This document shows, piece after piece, positions 8,082 through 14,600 of a DNA stretch of 15,610 nt. The stretch is from an uncultured Acidimicrobiaceae bacterium. Lineage in GTDB: Bacteria > Actinomycetota > Acidimicrobiia > Acidimicrobiales > MedAcidi-G1. The notes beneath the pieces were generated by a model that was given only the letters and a program-made list of their open reading frames with translations, made no database searches and had not been told where the DNA came from. Both the position numbers and the translations under genes were made by a program. The stretch spans positions 1 to 15,610 of the forward strand of contig CAJXIS010000007.1 of the NCBI GenBank assembly GCA_913054115.1. Direction: 5' to 3'. How positions within the stretch are numbered: the stretch's first letter is position 1; every line of letters starts with the position of its first letter.

Positions 8082-8722
8082 GCCACGACCACCGCGGGCA
8101 CGATCACCACAGGCACGACCACGACAAGCGGTTGTCGACGAAGTTCCACTGGTTGTTCCATATCCGCAAGTTCTGGCAGTCGGACGTGAACCGGGACATG
8201 CTCGCCCTTGCCGCGCCGGGCGAGGGTGACCGGGCGGTCGACATCGGCGCCGGCATGGGGCCGGCCACGGTGCTGGCGGCCCGCCGGGGCGCCTCGGTCA
8301 CCGCCGTCGATCCGTCGCGGTTCATGCGGACGATCCTGACGATGCGGCGGCCATTCCAGCGGGCCAGGTCCCGGATCACGGTGGCGGACGGGGTCGCCGA
8401 GTCGCTGCCGGTCGCCGATGCTTCCGTCGATGTGCTCTGGACGGTCAATGCCGTCCACCACTGGGTCGATCTCGAGGCCGCCTTCGACGAGCTCGTCCGG
8501 GTGCTCGCCCCCGGCGGCCGGATCGTGCTCATGGACGAGGACTTCACCCATCCCGACCATCCCCTGCACGCCTCCCACCACGACCACGAGGCCGAGACCA
8601 CGATCGTGGACGTGGTGGCCATCGAGGCGGCGCTGCGTGCCCGGGGCCTCGAAGCCACCGGCGAAAAGACGATCGGCGGCGGCGTCCCCGTCAAGCTGAT
8701 CAGGGCGACGAAACCCGCCTGA
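8078..8722 (+). CDS. Class I SAM-dependent methyltransferase with histidine-rich N-terminus
   Basis: Rossmann-fold methyltransferase of 214 residues (Methyltransf_11-like). Motif I is DIGAGMG (55-61), the ribose-binding acidic residue is in AVDPS (Asp78), and motif IV-like NAVHHW lies at 124-129, followed by the post-motif LAPGGRIVLMDED (143-155). Two histidine clusters stand out: residues 3-15 contain seven His (HDHRGHDHHRHDH), and 158-170 contain six (HPDHPLHASHHDH). They suggest metal binding. The ATG overlaps the acyl-CoA dehydrogenase stop, so translation is coupled, which ties it to acyl-CoA metabolism or to a small molecule made there. The methyl acceptor is unknown. Simple neighbour-gene hitchhiking in the operon is the alternative. 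Confidence 0.85.
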   Translation: MSHDHRGHDHHRHDHDKRLSTKFHWLFHIRKFWQSDVNRDMLALAAPGEGDRAVDIGAGMGPATVLAARRGASVTAVDPSRFMRTILTMRRPFQRARSRITVADGVAESLPVADASVDVLWTVNAVHHWVDLEAAFDELVRVLAPGGRIVLMDEDFTHPDHPLHASHHDHEAETTIVDVVAIEAALRARGLEATGEKTIGGGVPVKLIRATKPA

Positions 8723-8724
8723 TC
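8698..8724. terminator. Candidate bidirectional terminator hairpin
   Basis: GATCAGG (8698-8704) and CCTGATC (8718-8724) are perfect 7-base complements with a 13-base loop. The right arm covers the methyltransferase stop codon. The hairpin sits between the convergent methyltransferase and amidase genes, which are only 24 bases apart. No T-run follows on either strand, so function as an intrinsic terminator is uncertain. Confidence 0.35.
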
Positions 8725-8746
8725 GAGGTAGTCGGCCGGAGAGCGG

Positions 8747-10147
8747 TCAGGTCACCGGGTCGATGGGGGTGATCGTGCCGAGGGCCGCCTCGATGTCGCC
8801 GGCCGCCGACAGGCAGAGGTCCTCGCGCCAGCGGTCGGCGTAGCACTGCACGCCGAGCGGCAGCCCGTCGGCAACTCCGACCGGGACCGCCACGACCGGC
8901 AGGGCCAGCACGTTGCCGGGGATGATGCAGCACAGCAGTTCGGAGAGACCGCCGATTCCGATGTCATCCGAGAGGTCGGCGCCGTGCGGGAACGGCGGCT
9001 GCGTCCAGGTCGGCATGACCAGGACCGGGTGATCGACCAGGAAGAGGCTCCACTCCCGGGCGAGGCGCATGTACTCGGTCTGCACGACGGCCGGAGCGAG
9101 CCGCTCGGGAGAGTAGACGGCGGCCATCGCATCGAGCATCGCACCCAGCTCCTCGCTCAGGATCGGCCGTGCCACCTCCATGAGGTCGCCGATGTCGTTG
9201 GCGAGCAGGTGCGTCCAGATCTCGGCGCAGCGACCGATTTCGGGCGGGACGGCATCGACGACCTCCCAGCCGGCAGCCGCCAGGGCGTCCGCCGCACGGG
9301 CCACCCCGTCGATCGCCGAGGGGTGCAGGTCCGTCCCTGGCAACTCGCGGACCACGGCCGCACGTCGTGGGGCTTCGGGTCCCTCGAGCGGGACCGTCAC
9401 CGACCGGGGGTCGCGGGGATCCCTTCCGTGGAGCACCCCGAGAGCCGTGCGCAGGTCGGCCACGGAACGTGCCATCGGGCCGTCGGTGAGCATCACCTGC
9501 GAAGAGAGGGGCGGGTTCTGGTCGTGGTCGAAGACGCTGAACGACGGGAGGCGGCCGTGGCTGGGCTTGAGTGCCGTGATCCCGCAGCAGAAGGCCGGGT
9601 TGCGGACCGAGCCGCCGATGTCGTTGCCGAGGCCCAGCGGTGACATGCCGGTGGCGATCGCCGATCCCTCGCCGCCCGACGACCCGCCGGCGCAGAGCCC
9701 GGGGTGCCAGGGGTTGCGGGTCAGGCCGTGGAGGGGGTTGTCGGTACTGATCCGCATGCCGAGTTCGGGCAGGTTGGTCCGGCCGATCGGGATGGCACCG
9801 GCGGACCGCATCCGCTCGACGATCGGGGCGTCGGTGGAGGCGACCAGTTCGGCGAAGGCAGGCAGGCCCTGCGTCGTGGGGGTCCCCGCCACGTCGAGGT
9901 TCTCCTTCACCGTGAACGGCACGCCGTGGAAGGGGCCCAGGTCGGCGCCGGTGGCCACCGCTGCATCGGCAGCGTCGGCGCCGGCACGGGCCTCGTCGGC
10001 GAGCACGCGAACGATGGCGTTGCAGTGGCCGTTGACCTCGTCGATGCGTCCGAGGTGGGCGTCGACCACCTCCCGGCTGGAGGCCTCCCCCGAGGCGATC
10101 AAGGCCGCCAGTTCGGTGGCTGTCCGCTGCCAGAGTTCTGCGCCCAC
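8747..10147 (-). CDS. Amidase-signature family hydrolase (FAAH-like signature)
   Basis: Serine amidohydrolase of 466 residues with the Ser-cisSer-Lys triad: Lys81 in FTVKENLDV, cis-Ser156 in AGGSSGGEGSA and nucleophile Ser180 in GNDIGGSVR. The GGSSGGEGSA...SPLGLGNDIGGSVR wording is closer to fatty-acid amide hydrolase-type enzymes than to GatA, which usually reads GGSSGGSAAA at the same place. There is no signal peptide, so it is probably cytoplasmic. The start is GTG 10147; a TAGGTT element ends six bases before it on the minus strand and no Shine-Dalgarno lies at the right distance, which suggests a leaderless mRNA. It stands alone between a convergent methyltransferase and a divergent hydrolase. 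The amide substrate is unknown. GatA is unlikely because no gatB or gatC is adjacent. Confidence 0.9.
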   Translation of the reverse strand: MGAELWQRTATELAALIASGEASSREVVDAHLGRIDEVNGHCNAIVRVLADEARAGADAADAAVATGADLGPFHGVPFTVKENLDVAGTPTTQGLPAFAELVASTDAPIVERMRSAGAIPIGRTNLPELGMRISTDNPLHGLTRNPWHPGLCAGGSSGGEGSAIATGMSPLGLGNDIGGSVRNPAFCCGITALKPSHGRLPSFSVFDHDQNPPLSSQVMLTDGPMARSVADLRTALGVLHGRDPRDPRSVTVPLEGPEAPRRAAVVRELPGTDLHPSAIDGVARAADALAAAGWEVVDAVPPEIGRCAEIWTHLLANDIGDLMEVARPILSEELGAMLDAMAAVYSPERLAPAVVQTEYMRLAREWSLFLVDHPVLVMPTWTQPPFPHGADLSDDIGIGGLSELLCCIIPGNVLALPVVAVPVGVADGLPLGVQCYADRWREDLCLSAAGDIEAALGTITPIDPVT

Positions 10148-10153
10148 TGCGCG

Positions 10154-10159
10154 AACCTA
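10154..10159 (-). promoter_or_regulatory. Candidate -10 element of a leaderless amidase transcript
   Basis: On the minus strand TAGGTT occupies positions -12 to -7 relative to the GTG at 10147, matching the TANNNT pattern and spacing seen in leaderless genes of Actinomycetota. No convincing -35 is visible. The only nearby AGGAG is about 15 bases from the start, too far for a normal ribosome binding site. Confidence 0.5.
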
Positions 10160-10195
10160 ACTCCTGACGCGTCGACGAAACGAAGGGGGCATTCG

Positions 10196-11074
10196 GTGTC
10201 ACGGATTTCGGTGAACGGACTGGACATCGAGGTCGAGGAGTTCGGCGACCCGGCGGATCCGCCGCTACTTCTGATCATGGGCCTGGGCGCCCAGATGATC
10301 GTGTGGCCCGAGGAACTCTGTCGTCAACTCGCCGATGCCGGCCACCACGTGATTCGGTTCGACAACCGTGACGTCGGCCTGTCGTCGTGGTTCGACGGGG
10401 CCGGAGTCCCCGACATGGAGGCCGTATTCGAAGATGCCGTGGCCGGCCGACCGGTCGAGTCGCCCTATTCCCTCTCCGACATGGCAGATGACGCCGTCGG
10501 CGTGCTCGACGCCCTCGGGATCGACTCGGCGCACATCGTGGGCGCCTCGATGGGCGGGATGATCGCCCAGCAGGTGGCGATCCGACACCCCGACCGGACG
10601 CGGTCGCTGTGCTCGATCATGTCGATGCCACGCTTCATCATCGGCGACCCCGAGGTTTCGGCGGTGCTCATGGCCGACGATCCGGGGACCCGGGAGGGTC
10701 GAATCGAGAATGGCATCGAGGGGTCTCGCCTGCTGACCGGTGACGGGTTCCCGTTCGACGAGGACCGGACCCGGACGAGTATCGAGGCGAGCATCGACCG
10801 GGCCTGGCACCCGGAGGGTACGGCGCGCCAGATGGCGGCGATCCTCGCCGATGGCGACCGTACGGAGGCGTTGCGTGGAGTGACGGCTCCGACGGTCGTG
10901 ATCCACGGGACCTCCGACCGACTCGTGCTCCCGCAGGGTGCAGAGGAGACCGCGGCGGCGGTGTCCGGGGCCGAACTGGTTTGGATCGACGGCATGGGCC
11001 ACGAACTCCCTCTCGGCGCCCACCAGCAGATCGTGGACGCCGTGTGCAGGCTGGTGGAACGGGCGGGGAATTGA
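10196..11074 (+). CDS. Alpha/beta hydrolase
   Basis: Single-domain alpha/beta-fold hydrolase of 292 residues. The catalytic triad is readable: nucleophile Ser118 in the elbow GASMGG, Asp241 in IHGTSDRLV and His269 in GMGHELP. The oxyanion-forming region after strand 3 reads LIMGLGAQM (26-34), and FDNRDVGLS (55-63) is typical of the haloperoxidase/esterase-like branch. The start is GTG 10196, with GGGGG at 10185-10189 six bases upstream. The divergent amidase start is only 48 bases away, so promoters must overlap. A phospholipase D family gene follows after a gap of about 17 bases, suggesting a two-gene operon that might act on lipids or esters. The specific substrate cannot be told. Confidence 0.9.
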   Translation: MSRISVNGLDIEVEEFGDPADPPLLLIMGLGAQMIVWPEELCRQLADAGHHVIRFDNRDVGLSSWFDGAGVPDMEAVFEDAVAGRPVESPYSLSDMADDAVGVLDALGIDSAHIVGASMGGMIAQQVAIRHPDRTRSLCSIMSMPRFIIGDPEVSAVLMADDPGTREGRIENGIEGSRLLTGDGFPFDEDRTRTSIEASIDRAWHPEGTARQMAAILADGDRTEALRGVTAPTVVIHGTSDRLVLPQGAEETAAAVSGAELVWIDGMGHELPLGAHQQIVDAVCRLVERAGN

Positions 11075-11090
11075 GGATCGGTCGACCGCA

Positions 11091-12464
11091 GTGCCCGTGA
11101 CGCCTTCTGACCGGGGTCCTGGCGACCACATCCCGTCGGCGACGGGTGGAGCGTTCCCGGCACGCGACGGCAACCTCGTCGAACCGCTGGTGGACGGTGG
11201 GGTCGCCTTCGACCGGATCGCCGCCGCCGTCGAGTCGGCCGTCTCATCGGTGTGGGTGTGCGTGGCCTTTCTCGAGGTCGATGCCCGGTTCCCGGGCGGT
11301 CGGGGCACCTTTTTCGACCTGATGGACGGTGCCGCCGGACGGGGCCTCGACGTGCGGGTGCTGTTCTGGCACCCGGACGCGTCCTTTGCCGGGGGCGATG
11401 CCGACGACGTGTTCCGCGGGGACGAGGCGGCCGCCGACCTGCTTGCCGACCGGGGCTCTGCATGGCAGGCACGCTGGGACTCGGTGGGACGGCAGTGCCA
11501 GCACCAGAAGGCCTGGCTGGTCGATGCCGGCACTTCCGACGAGGTGGCGTTCGTGGGCGGCATCAACATCGGCGCCGGCTCGATGGTCGGACCCGACCAC
11601 CCCGAGGCGTCCGAGCCGTGGCGTTACGGCAACGTTCACGACGTGCACTGCCTCGTCCGGGGTCCGGTGGCGACCGATGTCCACGACAACTTCGCGATCC
11701 GCTGGAACGGTGCCTCCGAACGAGGGCGCGAGCACGGCGCCTGGCCGCCGGACGGCACCGACGACCTGCCGCTACCTGCCGGCAGGTCGGCGCCCGTCGG
11801 TCGGACCCGTGCGCAGATCGTCCGCAGCGTGCTGCCCGGGCTGTACGAGGACCTGCCTGACGGGGAGAACACGGTGCGCGAGCAGTACCTGGCGGCCTTC
11901 GATGCTGCCCGCGACTACGTGTACCTCGAGCACCAGATCCTGCTCAGCCGGGCGGCGCTCGAGGTGATCGGCGAGGCGCTCGACCGGGGGGTGCGCGTCG
12001 TGGCGATGGTGCCTGGTGACCCGATGCCCGTGCTGGCTGCTGCCCGGGCACACCCCGGCATCGCAGCCGCCTACTCCGCCCTGGCCGCACTCGGCGATCG
12101 TGAGGGCTTCTGCCTCGCCGCACCGGTCGCCCGCCGGTCGTGGGGCTACGAGGAGGTCTACGTTCACGCCAAGGTCGCCGTCATCGACGACGTCTGGGCC
12201 ACGATCGGATCTGCCAACCTGATCTTCACGTCGTTCCAGGGCGACACCGAGATGAACGTGTCGTTCTGGGACGCCGACCTGGTGCGGGGGCTGCGCTCCC
12301 GACTGGTCGGCGAACAGGGCGGCTTCGACGCCGCAGGGATGTCGGGCGTCGAGGCCATCGACCGGCTGGCCGAGGTCGCCCGGGCCAACGCCGAACGCCG
12401 GATGGCCGACGAGGTGCTGCAGGGCTTCGCCTGCGCCGTCGACCCGGCCACCTGGGCGACCTGA
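11091..12464 (+). CDS. Phospholipase D superfamily protein (two HKD motifs)
   Basis: Two-HKD protein of 457 residues. Motif 1 is H138-Q-K140-x4-D145, followed by FVGGINIG (154-161); motif 2 is H359-A-K361-x4-D366, followed by TIGSANL (371-377) and Glu387. Each half contributes one His, forming a single active site that uses a phosphohistidine intermediate, as in phospholipase D and cardiolipin synthases. Unlike typical bacterial cardiolipin synthases it lacks N-terminal membrane helices, and no signal peptide is seen. The spacing and the QCQHQK context resemble eukaryotic-type phospholipase D proteins. The start is uncertain: GTG 11091 or GTG 11097, neither with a good ribosome binding site. 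Translation may be coupled to the hydrolase gene ending at 11074. A role in membrane lipid turnover or head-group exchange is inferred. Confidence 0.86.
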   Translation: MPVTPSDRGPGDHIPSATGGAFPARDGNLVEPLVDGGVAFDRIAAAVESAVSSVWVCVAFLEVDARFPGGRGTFFDLMDGAAGRGLDVRVLFWHPDASFAGGDADDVFRGDEAAADLLADRGSAWQARWDSVGRQCQHQKAWLVDAGTSDEVAFVGGINIGAGSMVGPDHPEASEPWRYGNVHDVHCLVRGPVATDVHDNFAIRWNGASERGREHGAWPPDGTDDLPLPAGRSAPVGRTRAQIVRSVLPGLYEDLPDGENTVREQYLAAFDAARDYVYLEHQILLSRAALEVIGEALDRGVRVVAMVPGDPMPVLAAARAHPGIAAAYSALAALGDREGFCLAAPVARRSWGYEEVYVHAKVAVIDDVWATIGSANLIFTSFQGDTEMNVSFWDADLVRGLRSRLVGEQGGFDAAGMSGVEAIDRLAEVARANAERRMADEVLQGFACAVDPATWAT

Positions 12465-12512
12465 CCGGCTGGCCCACCGGGGGTCTGCCGCTCTGGTGTC
12501 ACAGCCCGCGCC

Positions 12513-12518
12513 TACGGT
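12513..12518 (+). promoter_or_regulatory. Candidate -10 element for leaderless rmuC
   Basis: TACGGT lies seven bases before the ATG at 12526 and fits TANNNT. No Shine-Dalgarno sits before that ATG, and no clear -35 is visible. It supports the ATG at 12526 over the GTG at 12496 as the start. Confidence 0.4.
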
Positions 12519-12525
12519 GCATGAC

Positions 12526-13716
12526 ATGAACGTGCTGATGCTTCTCTTGGCCCTCGTCTGTCTCGCCGTGGCGGTCGCCGCCCTGGTCTGGGCGACCCGG
12601 AGTGCCCGTTCGGCCGCCTCTTCGATCGACGAGGAGGCGTTGGCCCAGCGCATGGCGGCCGAGGTCCGGGCACAGGTGGGCGGAGCGGCCGTCGATGCCC
12701 TCGCGGCGAACAACGAGCAGTTCCTGGCGCTGGCCACCGAGCGCCTTGGTGCCGAACGCGAGAAGACCAAGAACCTGCTCGACCCGTTCGCGGCCCAGAT
12801 GAAGCTCCTCGACGCGACCGTCGCCAAGTTGCGCACTGCACACGAACAGGAGAAGGGCGCCGTCGAGAAGATGACCGGCGAGATGGTCCGTCAGATCAGC
12901 GAACTGACCACCACGACCTCGACGCTCTCCGAAGCACTCCGCTCGCCGACGGCGCGTGGTGCCTGGGGCGAGAATCAACTCCGCAACGTGATCGAGTTGG
13001 CCGGCATGGTGCCCTACTGCGACTACGAGGAGCAGGCCACCGGCGAGAACCGGGAGGGTGCGGGCGGGCGACCCGACGTCCGGGTCCGGATGCCCAACGG
13101 GGCGCACCTGGCGGTGGATGCCAAGGTGCCGTTGTCCGCCTACCTCGATGCCCAGGCGGCGACAGACGCAGTGGATGTCGACCGCCACATGGCTCGCCAC
13201 GCCGCGGCGCTTCGGGCCCACGTCAATGCCCTCGCCTCCAAGAAGTACTGGGAGCAGAACGAAGGTCCGGCACCCGAATTCGTCGTCCTGTTCGTCCCGG
13301 GCGAGTCGTTCCTCGCCGATGCCCTGCGGTCCGACGTCTCGTTGCTCCAGGATGCGATGGAGAAGCGGGTGCTGCTCGCCTCGCCCGTGAACCTGTTGGC
13401 ACTGCTTTGGTCGGTCGCCCGCGGCTGGCAGGAGGCCCGGATCGCCGAGAACGCCCGCCTGATCGCCGACCTCGGCGAGGACCTGTACAGCCGGATGGGC
13501 AAGGTCCTGGAGCACCTCGGCAAGACCGGTCGGGGCCTCGACCAGGCCGTGCGGTCGTACAACGACCTGATCGGGTCGGTCGAGGGTCGCCTCCTCGTCA
13601 CCTTGCGGCGCTTCCCCGAACTGGGCGTCGGCACGGACCCCCTCGAGAGCCCGTCCGAGCTCGAGTCGCTGCCTCGTTCCCCCCAGGTCCCCGAGGTCCC
13701 GGACACCGAGGCCTGA
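12526..13716 (+). CDS. rmuC: DNA recombination protein RmuC
   Basis: RmuC-family protein, linked in E. coli to limiting inversions at short inverted repeats. It consists of an N-terminal membrane helix (residues 3-23), a coiled-coil stretch (about 65-135) and the conserved nuclease-like domain: ARGAWGENQLRNVIELAGM (143-161), RPDVRVRMPNG (182-192), AVDAKVPLSAYL (196-207, with the PD-(D/E)xK-like Asp198 and Lys200), FVPGESFLADAL (256-267) and SPVNLLALLWSVARGW (286-301). The 396 residues are within family range; the tail after 370 is Pro/Glu-rich and probably disordered. The ATG at 12526 puts the membrane helix right at the N-terminus, whereas GTG 12496 would add ten residues. It is likely a single-gene unit, with terminator-like hairpins right after it. 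Confidence 0.93.
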   Translation: MNVLMLLLALVCLAVAVAALVWATRSARSAASSIDEEALAQRMAAEVRAQVGGAAVDALAANNEQFLALATERLGAEREKTKNLLDPFAAQMKLLDATVAKLRTAHEQEKGAVEKMTGEMVRQISELTTTTSTLSEALRSPTARGAWGENQLRNVIELAGMVPYCDYEEQATGENREGAGGRPDVRVRMPNGAHLAVDAKVPLSAYLDAQAATDAVDVDRHMARHAAALRAHVNALASKKYWEQNEGPAPEFVVLFVPGESFLADALRSDVSLLQDAMEKRVLLASPVNLLALLWSVARGWQEARIAENARLIADLGEDLYSRMGKVLEHLGKTGRGLDQAVRSYNDLIGSVEGRLLVTLRRFPELGVGTDPLESPSELESLPRSPQVPEVPDTEA

Positions 13717-13729
13717 GTCCTGCTGCTCT

Positions 13730-13760
13730 GCAACACCCCGTTCTTTGGGGTGTCGGTTGC
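13730..13760 (+). terminator. Terminator-like hairpin after rmuC
   Basis: ACACCCC (13733-13739) pairs with GGGGTGT (13747-13753) across a 7-base loop. GCA/TGC at the ends (13730-13732, 13758-13760) can add three pairs. A T-rich stretch (GTTTTGATTTTT) follows only at 13771-13782, farther away than in a standard intrinsic terminator. It begins 14 bases after the rmuC stop. Confidence 0.55.
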
Positions 13761-13763
13761 TGT

Positions 13764-13831
13764 CCGCCCAGTTTTGATTTTTCTCGCGGGCGGTGAAACC
13801 GCAGGTCAGAGGCCATTTCTGGGCCAGTTTC
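13764..13831 (+). repeat. Cluster of small inverted repeats in the rmuC-sigma intergenic region
   Basis: Several possible stems overlap here: CCGCCC (13764-13769) with GGGCGG (13788-13793); GCGGT-GAA-ACCGC (13790-13802), a compact 5-bp hairpin that competes with the first; and GAAAC (13795-13799) with GTTTC (13827-13831). The first two cannot form fully at the same time. No gene is seen in this stretch. It could be a second part of the terminator or the 5' part of a structured leader. Confidence 0.35.
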
Positions 13832-13849
13832 GGGAAGGCTGTCACACCC

Positions 13850-13919
13850 CTTCTGCATGCTGCGGGGTGCCGGTTCCGATCGGCGTCACTCCCCCCGGAA
13901 AGGACGCAGCATGCAGAAG
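13850..13919 (+). promoter_or_regulatory. 15-bp perfect inverted repeat enclosing the RBS and covering the start codon of the sigma gene
   Basis: Left arm CTTCTGCATGCTGCG (13850-13864) is the exact reverse complement of CGCAGCATGCAGAAG (13905-13919), with a 40-base spacer. The right arm contains the ATG (13911-13913) of the sigma-like gene, and the ribosome binding site GGAAAGGA (13897-13904) is the last part of the loop. The spacer holds an inner hairpin, GCCGGT-TCCG-ATCGGC (13869-13884, one G-U pair). A rival stem joins CACCCC (13845-13850) to GGGGTG (13864-13869) and would present the left arm as a 13-base loop. As RNA this could switch translation on and off. As DNA the two arms could be paired operator sites, each with a GCATGC core. 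Confidence 0.6.
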
Positions 13920-14600
13920 TACACGCACGACGATGGTGCCCGTCGCAGCGACGACAGGTCGCGTGTCACCGAACTCATGGCCCGCATCGTCGACGGCGAC
14001 GAGGCGGCCTTCTTCACGCTCGTGGACGAGTTCGACCGCCGCGTTGCCTACAACGTCCGACAGATCGTGACCGACATGGGCCGCCGGGACATCCTCGCCG
14101 ACGAGGACGAGATGGGCGGCCTGGTCACCGACGCGTGGCTGGTCGTACGCGAGCGCGCCGGTGGTTGGTCCCCGGACGGGGGGGCGATGCCGTGGCGGTG
14201 GGCGCACCGGGCCATCCTCCACCGGGTTTCCGAGGTCGTCGGCCACCGGACCTCGCCCCTACCGGACGACGACGGCGTCGAGGACGAGTCGTGGTCGCCG
14301 ACCGGCGACGGCGACGACCTGATCCTGACGCGCCTCCGGAACGACGACCCCCGCCTCGCCCTCATGTTGACCACCCTCAAGGACAACCACAGCGAGCGCG
14401 ACTACCTGATCGTCGTCGAATACCTCCAGCAGCAGTCGTTCGGCGATCCGTCGCCGTCGCACACCGTCGGTCGGCTCTACGGCGTCAAGCCCGACAACGC
14501 CCGCCAGATCTACCATCGGGCGAGGAAGCGGATGCGCCAGCTCGCCGCCGACGATCCGGCGCTCGAGTCCCTGCGCGACTTCTGGTGGCTGGCGGCATGA
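13911..14600 (+). CDS. ECF-like RNA polymerase sigma factor
   Basis: Sigma-70 family protein of 229 residues, longer than a minimal ECF factor. Residues 20-110 resemble region 2 (ELMARIVDGDEAAFFTLVDE, then the WRWAHRAILHRVSEVV helix). An acidic linker follows (118-136). Residues 140-212 resemble region 4, ending in the helix-turn-helix TVGRLYGVKPDNARQIYHRA and the basic RKRMRQL. Such factors direct RNA polymerase to a small set of promoters. The ATG at 13911 is chosen because GGAAAGGA lies six bases upstream; an in-frame ATG at 13857 would add 18 residues but has no ribosome binding site. Both ATGs lie in arms of one 15-bp inverted repeat. The stop overlaps the start of a 139-residue protein that may control it. 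The match to sigma factors is by pattern, so a sigma-like regulator is also possible. Confidence 0.75.
   Translation: MQKYTHDDGARRSDDRSRVTELMARIVDGDEAAFFTLVDEFDRRVAYNVRQIVTDMGRRDILADEDEMGGLVTDAWLVVRERAGGWSPDGGAMPWRWAHRAILHRVSEVVGHRTSPLPDDDGVEDESWSPTGDGDDLILTRLRNDDPRLALMLTTLKDNHSERDYLIVVEYLQQQSFGDPSPSHTVGRLYGVKPDNARQIYHRARKRMRQLAADDPALESLRDFWWLAA

Noticed and set aside
13857..13910. Alternative start for the sigma-like protein at ATG 13857
   Set aside because: In frame and in the left arm of the inverted repeat, but preceded by a C-rich stretch without ribosome binding site; ATG 13911 has GGAAAGGA at ideal spacing.
13850..13919. Transposon terminal repeats or an attachment site
   Set aside because: The arms enclose only 40 bases, no direct repeats flank them, and no transposase or integrase is nearby.
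13793..14596. Upstream part of the frame encoding the 139-residue protein, which would give a 407-residue product
   Set aside because: It overlaps the sigma-like gene in another frame and is Arg-rich shadow sequence; the ATGA overlap at 14597 gives a natural start.
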